Source: Agelas oroides
Lineage: Eukaryota; Porifera; Demospongiae; Agelasida; Agelasidae
Assembly (NCBI GenBank): GCA_949130485.1
Contig: OX422194.1
Span: 4,042,699-4,106,698 of the forward strand
Direction of reading: 5' to 3'
DNA: 64,000 bases
Position 1 is the stretch's first letter. Each line of letters opens with the position of its first letter. Shown here piece after piece: positions 24,601 through 30,289 of this stretch. The position numbers were made by a program, and so were the translations under genes. Under the pieces are notes generated by a model that worked only from the letters and a program-made list of their open reading frames with translations, searched no databases and was not told where the DNA came from.

Positions 24601-25186
24601 TCCCATGTCATATATAGCTCTTGGCTTTGCTTGTCTATGTTATGCTATTCATGTAGTGATTCATTCCTGACTCTGATTTAGAAATGCAAGAAACCAAACC
24701 CTACTTGATCTGGCTTTCCGGAAGGAACACTCGGATATCAGTACTGTTCTGTACTTAATTGAAAGGGGAGCAAATCTTGGCATGAAACCATTACTCAAGG
24801 GATTGTTTGAACCTTCCTGTGACTTGAACTTCCAATGGGCCACTGAAAGGTAGCACAGGTTACTTATACCAATAAATGTGATTTACATAATTATGTACAT
24901 CCAGTTCAGACTAATATAAGCCAATGCACCTTGTACTAGGGACAATGCAGTGAAAGTTGTTAAGTGTGAATACCCAGAAGATGGTCCTCCCGTAGTCAAC
25001 CCAGAAGATTCTCCTGCACTCAACCAGGAAGATCATTCTGCAGTCAACCCAAAAGGTCCTCCTCCTGCAGACAACTCAGAAGGTCCTCCTGCTGCAGACA
25101 ACTCAGAAGGTCCTCCTGCTGCAGACAACTCGGAAGGCCCTCCTGCTGCAGACACCTCGGAAGGTCAGCCTGCTGAGGTCAACTGA
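1..25186 (+). CDS. Giant ankyrin-repeat protein gene (gene 1), 5' end outside window
   Basis: This is a multi-exon gene read through 34 supported exons to a TGA at 25184-25186. The protein is almost all ankyrin repeats, recognised by repeated G-x-TPLHxAA/C-xxGH-xx(I/V)V-xxLL motifs, arranged as eleven three-exon cassettes (C0-C10). Exon lengths sum to about 8.7 kb, or roughly 2,900 residues, with about seven repeats per cassette. Every junction has a GT donor and AG acceptor, and phases are kept throughout (E1 starts and ends in phase 2, E2 runs phase 2 to 0, E3 phase 0 to 2). ANK repeats are protein-binding scaffolds; no catalytic or membrane domain is visible, so partner and location are unknown. 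The first exon carries a frameshift relative to its paralogue at 5196-5627. No start codon or promoter lies in the window. Confidence 0.85.
1577..2316. mobile_element. Non-autonomous DNA transposon with about 26-bp TIRs
   Basis: The left end TACCGTAGTGTCCCGTTAAT and the right end, whose reverse complement is TACCGTAGTGTCCCGCTAAT, form terminal inverted repeats that continue into runs of C on the left and G on the right. A 121-codon minus-strand ORF (1666-2031) inside has no recognisable motif. TA at both tips would fit a TA target duplication, but this cannot be separated from the TIR itself. The length, about 740 bp, suggests a MITE or deletion derivative. Confidence 0.75.
2317..2426. mobile_element. 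Small hairpin (MITE-like) directly abutting the 1577-2316 element
   Basis: Arms of about 38 bp (2317-2354 and 2389-2426) are near-perfect inverted repeats beginning TTAGTTATTGTATGG and ending with its complement. The loop is about 34 bp. It starts at the base after the right TIR of the previous element, so one may have inserted beside the other. Confidence 0.7.
3119..3285. repeat. Nested inverted repeat
   Basis: GTGCGTGGGAGATCAAAG (3166 onward) is inverted as CTTTGATCTTCCCACGCAC (to about 3277), and CCCAGTGCCAATAT is inverted as ATATTGGCGCTGGG inside it. The segment can fold on itself; this is probably an old hairpin element. Confidence 0.6.
3974..5097 (+). CDS. ANK cassette C1 (exons 3974-4429, 4652-4829, 4898-5097)
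   Basis: E1 (456 nt) begins VVQHLIGHNP and carries four repeats: GKTPLHTASQHGQ, GNTSLHLAPEGEN, GETPVHTAAQHKS and GSTPLHHAAENNQ. The second has LAP where other cassettes have LAC. E2 (178 nt) encodes CTPVLTAAAHNRKEAFHCLM followed by the NPIFQVL linker. E3 (200 nt) begins FLIADSKWG and has SVLHVTARENDLS, a weak repeat lacking the TP of TPLH, then KTPMHLAAEMGHHE. Intron donors are GTGAGT, GTAAGT and GTAAGT. The 68-nt intron between E2 and E3 (4830-4897) is among the shortest in the gene. Confidence 0.88.
5196..7224 (+). CDS. ANK cassette C2 (exons 5196-5627, 5715-5889, 7025-7224)
   Basis: E1 (432 nt) has MTPLHLACLHGH, GNTPLYLACSGGN, EMPLHIAVSYGH and HTPLHYAARENN. E2 (175 nt) has CCTPTHIAAMHQYTDAYHCL. 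E3 (200 nt) has GNSPLHIASERGN and KTPMHLAAVTGME. All three exons are the closest relatives of the C0 exons, so C0 and C2 are recent internal duplicates. The E1-E2 intron of the two is also alike around the acceptor (CTCTCACACACAG). The E2-E3 intron (5890-7024) carries a MITE at about 6027-6397. Confidence 0.88.
6027..6397. mobile_element. MITE of the CGAATAAACG/GCGGCTACTATT family, copy 1 (intron of C2)
   Basis: The segment shares blocks with 7774-8134 and, inverted, with 17751-18066: GCGGCTACTAT plus GTTTATTTCTTTGGAAAG, GGCTGGATAAG..ACGTA, CGCAGCCTCTCAG, ATGACTCGTAC, CTAGCGCTAGCG, and an end near AAATACGGTATATGG. It lies wholly inside an intron. Left boundary approximate. Confidence 0.6.
7292..8639 (+). 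CDS. ANK cassette C3 (exons 7292-7732, 8171-8351, 8440-8639)
   Basis: E1 (441 nt) begins VVQQLIDHDPQLMLCKD and has RTPLHTACQHGQ, KNTPLHLACLGGN, EAPIHIAAQHGF and CTPLHYAAKYNQ. E2 (181 nt) has CTPVLLAAGCKHSTTHAFDC, with one extra residue. E3 (200 nt) has GNTPLHVAARQGN and KSPMHLAAEEDQH. E1 resembles C1 E1 (LMLCK, TPLHTA.QHGQ), so C0-C1 and C2-C3 look like a duplicated two-cassette block. The MITE in the E1-E2 intron ends only about 35 bp before the E2 acceptor, close enough to affect branch-point choice. Confidence 0.88.
7774..8134. mobile_element. MITE of the CGAATAAACG family, copy 2, with nested hairpin
   Basis: It shares the block order of copy 1 (6027-6397), including the CTAGCGCTAGCG core and the AAGAAATATGG end. 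At about 7838-7890 it is interrupted by a small hairpin, CCTCGTACCCAGGC inverted as GCCTGGGGACGAGG, the end sequence of another hairpin family repeated across the window. Confidence 0.6.
8640..11588 (+). other. 2.9-kb intron between C3 and C4
   Basis: GT at 8640 to AG at 11588. It contains the large fold-back 9537-10673 and a hairpin fragment near 11215-11265 (GTCTCATACCCACGCCACG inverted as CGTGGCCTGGGTACGAG). The remaining sequence (8640-9536 and 10674-11200) shows no exon-like ANK motif and nothing else I recognise. Confidence 0.6.
9537..10673. mobile_element. Fold-back (long palindromic) element FB1, 1,137 bp with TA flanks
   Basis: Two arms of about 525 bp (9537-10063 and 10148-10673) are nearly perfect inverted complements around a loop of about 85 bp. 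Both tips read TAGAGTAAGTTAGC or its complement, which fits TA target duplication (Tc1/mariner/pogo-like), an inference. Each arm carries the same 86-codon ORF (minus 9581-9841, plus 10369-10629), differing by one residue; with no family motif it is probably a by-product. Sequence and length match FB2 at 61387-62523. Confidence 0.85.
11589..12722 (+). CDS. ANK cassette C4 (exons 11589-12023, 12261-12438, 12523-12722)
   Basis: E1 (435 nt) has MIPLHLACLSGN, NTPLHHACKGGS, DNLVHVAVQNGH and CTALHIAAKHDQ; the third repeat has lost the TPLH threonine and proline. E2 (178 nt) has LTPVLTAAVHEKTEAFRCLM and NPIFKAIE. E3 (200 nt) has GNTPLHAAAGCGN and GNLPVHLAAEHGH. The join from C3 (CAC AT|A GTT) keeps the frame, which supports one continuous gene across the fold-back-bearing intron. 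Confidence 0.88.
12791..13766 (+). CDS. ANK cassette C5 (exons 12791-13228, 13323-13500, 13567-13766)
   Basis: This is the most compact cassette, with introns of 94, 66 and (before it) 68 nt. E1 (438 nt) has MTPLHIACLNGH, GNTPLHLACEGGS, EVPAHVAVQYGS and RTALHHAAIGKFNQ, the last with an inserted GKF. E2 (178 nt) has HTPILMSAAHRQTTAFRCFM and NPVFKTL. E3 (200 nt) has GNTPLHVAARDGN and KTPIHLAAEHGQH. It ends at donor GTAAGT (13767), the last splice site before the duplicated region, so this donor can in phase terms join either copy of C6. Confidence 0.9.
14655..15182. mobile_element. Non-autonomous DNA element with about 28-bp TIRs
   Basis: The left end GGACACTTCAGAAGTTTATC recurs inverted at the right end (complement GGACACTTCAGAGGTTTATC), and both continue into TATGGCCAT. 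A 98-codon ORF inside (14643-14939) has no recognised domain. Confidence 0.7.
15532..15609. mobile_element. Small hairpin of the CTCGTTCCCAGGC family
   Basis: TAGTCTCATTCCCAGGCTCT at the left is inverted as AGAGCCTGGGAACGAGGCTA at the right, with a short A/T loop. Related hairpins occur near 7838, 15331, 21660, 27325, 28108, 30471, 31330, 44640 and 55203. Confidence 0.7.
16237..17696 (+). CDS. ANK cassette C6, copy A (exons 16237-16665, 17309-17501, 17596-17696)
   Basis: E1 (429 nt) has KNALHLACQGGH, NRPLHVACESNS, DVPLLIAAREGN and FNPLHNAVYHNK; several repeats lack the TPLH threonine. E2 (193 nt) is longer than usual, with CCSPVLVAAACEHEDAFHRL. E3 is only 101 nt and has RTPLHIAAEMGN, then ends: 99 nt, exactly one 33-residue repeat, are missing relative to a normal E3, yet the phase is kept. 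The E1 protein is identical to the copy B E1 (31901-32329), with only about two silent changes, while E2 differs at about seven residues. Confidence 0.85.
17697..19093 (+). other. 1.4-kb intron of copy A with MITE
   Basis: GT at 17697 to AG at 19092-19093. A MITE of the CGAATAAACG family occupies about 17751-18066. The rest (18070-19090) shows no gene. It aligns to 33500-34700 of copy B only with many indels, in contrast to the near-identity further 3'. Confidence 0.6.
17751..18066. mobile_element. MITE of the CGAATAAACG family, copy 3
   Basis: The left end is TATACCGTATTTCTTCGAAT followed by AAACGCCACC and GAATAGTAGC. The right part has GGCTTTCCAAAGAAATAAAC, GCCGCCTTCGAATAGTAGCC and a tail near GAGGAAGTATTGC. 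Orientation is opposite to copies 1 and 2. Its left half is inverted in the copy B counterpart (33181-33495). Confidence 0.65.
19094..20058 (+). CDS. ANK cassette C7, copy A (exons 19094-19552, 19614-19788, 19859-20058)
   Basis: E1 (459 nt) has MIPLHLACHNGE, GNTPLHYACESNS, EAAIHIAAKSGF and YMPLHYAAKNNH. E2 (175 nt) has IPVMVASEFKRTEAFCCLM and NPLFKVLGLE. E3 (200 nt) begins FMLGIESWCE and has NTPLHIAATKGN and KTPVHLAAENGWH. Compared with copy B, the changes in E1 fall partly on ANK consensus positions (EAAIH against EAPIH, YMPLH against YTPLH), so copy A looks the more decayed here. Confidence 0.88.
20142..22728 (+). CDS. ANK cassette C8, copy A (exons 20142-20579, 20638-20869, 22628-22728)
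   Basis: E1 (438 nt) has KNPLHLACQHKH, GNTPLHLACMGGN, RTPVHTAAKYGS and RTPLHLAAECNQ. E2 (232 nt) is the longest in the gene, with about a dozen extra N-terminal residues (LQQIMKTNIPT) and an insertion around GSRESDG, then NPLFQALK. E3 is the short 101-nt form, with QTPMHVAAKNG, again lacking exactly one 33-residue repeat. The E2-E3 intron (20870-22627) holds two tRNA-like SINE pieces and a 1.19-kb element absent from copy B. Confidence 0.87.
21024..21195 (+). repeat. tRNA-derived SINE-like sequence
   Basis: CATATAAAGGGCTAGCGG is followed by GTCCAGTTATTGTAGC and an A-box-like stretch (TAGCCATGCAGGTGATAGAA). A B-box-like GGTAGATTCAATTTC lies about 45 nt further on. These resemble pol III promoter elements, but the tRNA fold is decayed. 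The copy B equivalent is at about 36640-36810. Confidence 0.45.
21201..22386. mobile_element. Copy-A-specific 1.19-kb insertion of the compound hairpin repeat
   Basis: Copy B runs straight from ACCTGTGTGG to TACATATAAAGG (36810-36830), whereas copy A has TCAGAGAGTCGG...AAGTCTT between these sequences. The left end is a mini-hairpin (GAGAGTCGGTAGACTCTC). The right 280 bp (about 22106-22386) is itself a long palindrome with arms AAGACTTAAAAACATTAAAA, AAGATGTAGGGATGGCATGC and complements. Related copies lie at 26838-28552, 41275-42989 and, inverted, at 30290-31573. No clear target duplication. Confidence 0.8.
22387..22510 (+). repeat. tRNA-derived SINE-like sequence, second piece
   Basis: CATATAAAGGATTGTGAGG precedes GTCCAGTTGTCATAGCTCAG, then TGGCAGAGCATTAGC, a very good match to a tRNA D-arm/A-box. 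The B-box region is poor. It shares its start with the SINE-like piece at 21024, so the two are likely tandem copies. Copy B equivalent at about 36818-36940. A full tRNA cloverleaf is not supported. Confidence 0.5.
22797..23788 (+). CDS. ANK cassette C9, copy A (exons 22797-23243, 23313-23487, 23589-23788)
   Basis: E1 (447 nt) has MTPLHLACQEGH, NTALHLACEGGE, EAPIHFAAGYGY and CTPLHHAARNDQ. E2 (175 nt) has HTPILTAAARSKLKAFWCLM and NPVFKALE. E3 (200 nt) has GNTPLHIAAKHGN and KTPLHMAAEGGHM. It starts LMLTDPKWGS and lacks two codons (Glu-Leu) that copy B keeps (38020-38225 is 206 nt); other E3 exons have a matching KLxxS, so copy A probably lost them. Confidence 0.88.
23856..25186 (+). CDS. C-terminal cassette C10, copy A, and Pro-rich tail
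   Basis: Exons are 23856-24188, about 24395-24520, 24682-24849 and 24940-25186. The first has one clear repeat (GNTPLHLACMNGH) followed by non-ANK sequence rich in F, S and Q. The second has GNTPLHLACMQKGN; its acceptor could instead be at 24382, in the same phase. The third has QTLLDLAFRKEHSDI and LIERGANLG. The last encodes an acidic, proline-rich tail with about four repeats of PPAADNSEG, likely disordered, ending at TGA 25184-25186. If the GTAAGC donor at 24189 is not used, the protein would end at the TAA overlapping it (24190-24192). Confidence 0.8.
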
Positions 25187-25331
25187 GTAAAGAGATCCTA
25201 ACTATATGTAGGAATGGGGTAGAAATTGGACTGTAGAAGAATCGGGTCAGTAAAGAGTCATTTTATGTCACATAAAGAAGAAAAATACTGTAGAATTTCT
25301 AACACCCTATTAATTCGTACACCCTCCTTTT

Positions 25332-26440
25332 CCGGTGTCATAGGATATTTGGCACCCCCGGTTTTTTGTATCCCCGTACATAATATCCTAGGATATTACG
25401 TACCCCCGCACGAAATATCCTCAGGATATACGGTACCCCCAAATGTATCCCCTAGGAAATTTTGTATCCCGTTGCGGTACGGACTAAATTGAACAAACGA
25501 AGAAGCTAGCCAATGAGAGTGAGCTTGCTGTGCCGTTTTTGAATTTTGACACCTTCGGTAGAAGTTTCTGGAAAGATGCCATCTGTATTTAAGGAGCTGT
25601 GTCGCCCGATAAACTCAAATTCAGCTCAGTATCATGAGTCAGCTACCTACCATCATCTCGGAGCCCGAGTCAGCGGACGCTGACACTCAGGACGGCAAGG
25701 ACGGAGGAGAGAAGGAAGCCGAAACGTATGAGAATGTTTTTGAGTATCTGACTAGTGCTAGTCCAGCAACAGCGTGGGGAATGTGATTGTGGCCTGTTCA
25801 TGATCGCAACTGCACTTCACATCGCTGCTGGAAACGACATTGAGGAGGTTTCAATCGACCAGACATAGATGCGAAGCTACCTCGTGAAGTGTTTCCAGAT
25901 GAAAGTCCTCTCTCCTTTTCCACAGACAAAAAAGAAAGTCAAGCGAAGTATGCTTGCAAACATTCTCATTCCTGTGTACTGCCACTGTGGTAGACCAGAC
26001 TCTCTAGATGAGATGATTCAATGTGATGGTTGTGATACATGGTTTAATTTTCAGTGTGCACACATTAAAAGAGCCCCTGATAGTGATTGGTTTTGTTCTA
26101 CTTGTGCTTAGTAGAGATGCTGTTATTGTACTTGTGCTAAGTAGAGATACTGTTAATACACTTGTAAGTAGATATGCACTTAAGCTTGTTTGATATTTTT
26201 CACATTCTTCAGTCTTTAAACATGGTAATCAACAATGCCACATGGAAACAGTGTAACATTCAATATGGTAATTATTAACATAGAAGGGGTACAAAAAATA
26301 CTAGGACATTTTGCATGGGGATACATATTATACTGAGTGTGAGGGGGATACCAAATATCCTAGGGGGATGCAGTATATCCTAGGATATTTTGCATGGGGA
26401 TACAATATTTCGGGGGATACAAAGTATCCTGTGACACCGG
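25332..26440. mobile_element. Degenerate DNA transposon with TIRs and TATCCCC/GGGGATA sub-terminal repeats, copy A
   Basis: The left tip CCGGTGTCATAGGATATTTG and the right tip (complement CCGGTGTCACAGGATACTTT) form inverted repeats. Next to each, about 150 bp is filled with short motifs built from GTATCCCC or GGGGATAC and the palindrome ATATCCTAGGATAT, pointing inward from both ends, as in transposase-binding sub-terminal arrays. The interior carries a ULP1-like/PHD remnant and a short acidic ORF (25634-25786). The element is just downstream of the ANK stop codon, and an almost identical copy is at 39769-40877. Confidence 0.75.
25764..26111 (+). pseudogene. ULP1-like (C48) protease C-terminus plus PHD finger, broken, copy A
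   Basis: One frame reads QQRGECDCGLFMIATALHIA, which resembles the catalytic-Cys region (Q-x-x-x-x-D-C-G-x-F) of ULP1/SENP-type C48 peptidases. It then meets an in-frame TAG at 25866-25868 and continues MRSYLVKCF into a zinc-finger region: YCHCGRPDSLDEMIQCDGC, DTWFNFQC, DWFCSTCA. This is a PHD pattern, but the His ligand (usually WFHxxC) is Asn. The catalytic His and Asp region upstream is missing. A ULP1-PHD pairing is known from some eukaryotic transposon proteins; here it is a decayed cargo or transposase-associated gene. Confidence 0.7.
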
Positions 26441-26837
26441 TAATTTTATACGTACCATAAGCTTACACGTACAAATGATTCTCCAGTGGAAGCGCGTTTG
26501 AGCACAAGCACTCTGACTCAGTGACACAAACATGATGAGAACGTCCACAAGTGCGAATTAAGCACGTTCTTTTGGCTCTTGGTTCTAATCGTACGGGCGG
26601 GGAAGATGTCGAAATAAGCCATGGAGGTGGGGGTCAGTCCGCGTGTTCCCGCGGGTTTATTTGTGTGAAGCCTCGCGAGACTAACGTTCAGTGAATGCTG
26701 TACAGCATGCTGTAAGTTCATTCTTCGATGTCGGCTAAGAGGTCTTCGTGCGACTGACATCTGTATGTAAAGTGTAAGTTGTGGGGCCTCGTTACGACGT
26801 AAACGGCTTATACTCGCCCATCGTAGGCAGATATATC

Positions 26838-28552
26838 AGAGAGTCGGTAGACTCTCTATGTAGGGATGGCGCCGACGCGCAATATATGCAATACTTAAGC
26901 AAAAGCCGTATAACTTCACCACAAATATGCTAAAAGCTTATTTAAGCGCCCAGCCTTCCTCTTTGAGTGCCTTTGTGATCAGCAAGACTCATATAAGTGG
27001 CCAAAAGCCACGCGGAAGACAACTAAACGCAAAAGTGTGCGGTAGCAAAAGTGCCATTTTTCGTATTCTTTCTTTCTTCTTTCTTCTTTCTTCTTTCTTT
27101 GTTCAGACCACTTGTCAAACGACGATAACTCCAAAACAGCTCAAGTACTCACCTTGATTTTAGCACGAAACTGATGTTCATCACAGCGCGCAGCTTCCCA
27201 ACTACTCAGCGTCTTCATAGCTTCAAATTTACCCTGGTCAAGAAAAGCGATTCACAACACACTGAGGCTGCTGTCCGTTGCTTAGGACGCCATTTTCTAA
27301 TTTTGTACGCATGCGCACACGAAGTCTCGCTCCCAGACCAAAGACCACGGTCATTGGTCTGGAAGCGAGACTAGTACGCGAAATCGCCAGCGGGCAGTAC
27401 ACATAGCTGGCACTGTCTTTCCCCTCGCGGCATTGGGCAAGGCTTATGAACACCACGTAGGTAAGGCGCTACCTACTTGTAGCTATACTAAAAATAGCCT
27501 ACTCACAGCTTTAGTGAACTGTAAAGCTAGCATGCATGGTAAGTTGTCAGTATGATTGTTTTCTGTGCTGCAGCTGGTCAGTCGTCATGTGATTGACAAC
27601 TGAATCATGAAATTGGTTTCACAAAGTTTGGTAGGGAGAGCGGTTGGCCCTTCATCAGGTTCTAGTTGGCTGTATTACACATTATTATTACATGCCTGGA
27701 ACTATTCTGTCAACGCCATTTTAAGTTCTGGTGTTGTGGTTACACTTGAAATATTCTTCTTAGGCTTAGGTCTAACTAACTGAGATTAACATCAAAAAAG
27801 TACAGAAACAAGACTTAAAAAACATTAAAAATGTAAAAAGATGTAGGGATGGCATGCCAAAAAGTATGCAAACAAGGTAGGGATAATGCATGAAAGCAAA
27901 GGTCAACATATTGGCAAAAAAGATGTAGGGATGGGGCTTTGCCAATATGTTGACCTTTGCTTTCATGCATTATCCCTACCTTGTTTGCATACTTTTTGGC
28001 ATGCCATCCCTACATCTTTTTCACACTGCAGTTAGACAGTGCATGGGGGTCTTCCTAAAACGTACCACAAGTTTACTCCAACCTTTACTGGCAGTTCATC
28101 AAGGCTGTAGCCTCGTTCTCAGGCCACTTCCTAGCTCCTCCCACATGGCCTGGGAACGAGGAGTATGATCCAGCATCTGTGTCTGTATAGCCCATAGGTA
28201 TGTTTGCCTCGTACGTAGCTATCAGATAGCTACCAAGTACTATAGCTTTACTGTCCACATACTACTTGTAGTGACAGTGGCACCCTTTCTGATACAACCT
28301 AGACACTGAGCTTGAGTGGGCTGCAGACTAGTCATAGACAGTGTGTAAACTCAGGTACTCATGCTAACTGCATGGATGGGTGCAGATTCAGCTCTCAACT
28401 CAAGCACGCTAACTGCAGTGTGAAAAAGATGTAGGGATGGGGCTTTGCCAATATGTTGACCTTTGCTTTCATGCATTATCCCTACCTTGTTTGCATACTT
28501 TTTGGCATGCCATCCCTACATCTTTTTACATTTTTAATGTTTTTTAAGTCTT
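26838..28552. mobile_element. Compound hairpin repeat, copy A (long form)
   Basis: It begins with the mini-hairpin TCAGAGAGTCGGTAGACTCT as at 21201, includes a CTTTCTTCTTTC tract and a small hairpin CTCGCTCCCAGACCAAAGAC inverted as GGTCTGGAAGCGAGAC, and ends AAGTCTT. Inside, 27808-28020 is a perfect-looking long palindrome built on ATGTAGGGATGGCATGCC. A second right-half copy (28422-28552) mirrors it around a spacer whose edges, CACTGCAGTTAG and CTAACTGCAGTG, are also inverted. Confidence 0.75.
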
Positions 28553-28889
28553 GTATATATATATATACGTAGTCGTAGATCGAAGCCAAAGTTACTTGTT
28601 ACTTGTTACTATAGTTGTTATACATGATGGCAGCTAACCGAAGTTTGAAAAGTACATGCATGCTGATAGGTTTCCTTAGTGTCGAGAACTTGCACGCGTT
28701 TTTCTTCTATTCACTTCGTACAAATACTCTATTTGTTCACCCACTGTTTCTCGGAATATTTTTGCACTCTAATCATGAAACTAGTTCTTTATTTTTGTTA
28801 GACGGCAAAGTTCTCTCACCCGCTCATGCCTTTTGCTTTTTGGTTCAACCTCCTCCAGACTGGCATAAACCTCTTGGTGAGCTCGGCCA

Positions 28890-29080
28890 CTAAAGCGGTG
28901 TAAAGCATGACTTATAGAATGCTTGCCCACTCAACCTTGTTGTCAGGTTGACAACCTTGGTTCGCTCATCCCAGTTGCTGGTGGAGGCAACCATTTCTAG
29001 TTGGTCAATCCAACCTTTGAAGGACTCTCAACCCTCAGGTATGTCTTCACCACTGAACTTGCATGGTAACTGATGTGCGA
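28890..29080 (-). pseudogene. Retrotransposon Gag-like fragment, copy A, with in-frame stops
   Basis: On the minus strand one frame reads a Gag-type stretch with KFSGEDIPEG, then a TGA, then ESFKGWIDQLEMVASTSNWD followed by ERTKVVNLTTRLSGQAF, and a TAG shortly after. The W-x-x-x-L-E ... W ... L-x-x-x-L-x-G-x-A pattern is typical of LTR-retrotransposon Gag/capsid cores. No neighbouring protease, RT or LTR is visible. The copy B equivalent (43335-43530) has a 6-nt indel. Confidence 0.6.
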
Positions 29081-29110
29081 GTAGCGCTGCTGACAGGCAT
29101 GCCTATATAT

Positions 29111-30246
29111 ACACAGCAAAAACAATGGTATGAAGTTCATACCAAAATAGGTATGATTTCGCTTTTTACACTGAGCATACCAAAAACGGTATGAATTTCA
29201 TACCAAAAATGGTATGGATTTCATACCTAAAACGGTATTAATATCATACCAAAGTGGTATGAATATCATACCAAAACGGTATGAATTCCATACCAAAAAG
29301 GGTATGATCATCACACGAGTAGATAGTATGATTTTCATCCATGAATTGGTATGATTGTCATGCTGCTTATAGCAGTATAATCTATGCATTGTACATTCAG
29401 CTTGTCCTCGCTGTTGAATGACAGTATTGTGGCAAAACAGATTATAATGCACACAAGGAAATGCACTGACAGAAGCAAGTAAACCTTAGTATATAGCATC
29501 TACTTAGTTCAAGTATAAAGTCACTTGTTACTTTTGTACTTTCTGCAGCATAGATATCTGCATCTGTGGGGAAACAAGACAGCATAAATACTAGTATATC
29601 ATTGGGCAGAAATAAAAGGGAAAGTGCATGTATGGGCTCTGGAAGTGCATGCCGTACCTGTACTTCTTCACTTTGTTATTGTTCTGTGTCTGTGTGAGTG
29701 TGTGTGTGCAGAGGAGGGAAGAGAGAAAACGAGGAAGGAACATCTACCTCTAATTCTTTGTTTGGCTCACTTTCCGTGTTTGACTCTGAACGTGGGAGTA
29801 ATAGGAAAGGAAGAGGTTATCATTGTAGATTGTACCCAGGCTGGCCTCTATCTACCCAGTGTGTATATACGAGGGGTAAGAATATCATGCAAAGAATGTG
29901 AACAGTTATGGGACAGAAAGGACAAGGGTGCACTATGAGAGAGAAAGAACTGTACCTCTAATTCTTTACTTGGCTTTTGTTCTGTGATAGACCCTGGATG
30001 TAAAAGTGGTGAGGAAGAATGTAAGGAGCAAATATTCACTGTGGCAATACATCAGGCTGGCTTCTGTCTACCTTTGTGTGTACGTGCGTAGGGAGAGAAC
30101 AATATCAAAGAGGGAGGAAGTGTACTATGAAACAGAAAGAATGTGGAATTGGAGTATGGGACAGAAAGAAGAACGAGGTTACACTATGCGACAGAAAAAT
30201 GAGGGTGCAGTACGAGACAAAAGGGAACTGTACCTTTAATTCTTCA
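29111..30246. repeat. Copy-A-specific 1.1-kb segment with GGTATGA/TCATACC array
   Basis: Absent from copy B, where CATGCCTATATATA runs straight into AGCAGCTGTATCC. From 29128 to about 29370, imperfect palindromic units (GGTATGAATTTCATACCAAA) are repeated about nine times with a roughly 20-bp period. From 29640 to 30240 the phrase CTGTACCTCTAATTCTT and GA-rich stretches recur about three times (near 29745, 29950 and 30225). No gene is supported. Confidence 0.65.
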
Positions 30247-30289
30247 TAGCAGCTGTATCCGCAGACCGATCGTCCGACCATAGATAATA

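Larger units (their letters stand above)
15952..30289. repeat. Segmental duplication, copy A
   Basis: From AGCAATATCACGTGTG (15952) to GTCCGACCATAGATAATA (about 30289) this segment recurs in the same orientation at 31605-43609. It carries cassettes C6-C10, a ULP1/PHD transposon, a compound hairpin repeat and a Gag remnant. Copy A has extra sequence that copy B lacks: a 1.19-kb element at 21201-22386, and 29111-30246. The left breakpoint lies in a short repeat that occurs inverted at 15367-15420. Confidence 0.9.

Noticed and set aside
1-25186. TRPA-type channel
   Set aside because: The long ANK array and TPLH/AC-rich repeats resemble TRPA N-termini, but no transmembrane segments follow; the protein ends in a Pro-rich tail.
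28615-28893. 92-codon ORF shared in shortened form by copy B (43052-43246)
   Set aside because: The two copies diverge in frame after a small indel, so there is no sign of protein constraint, and no domain is recognised.
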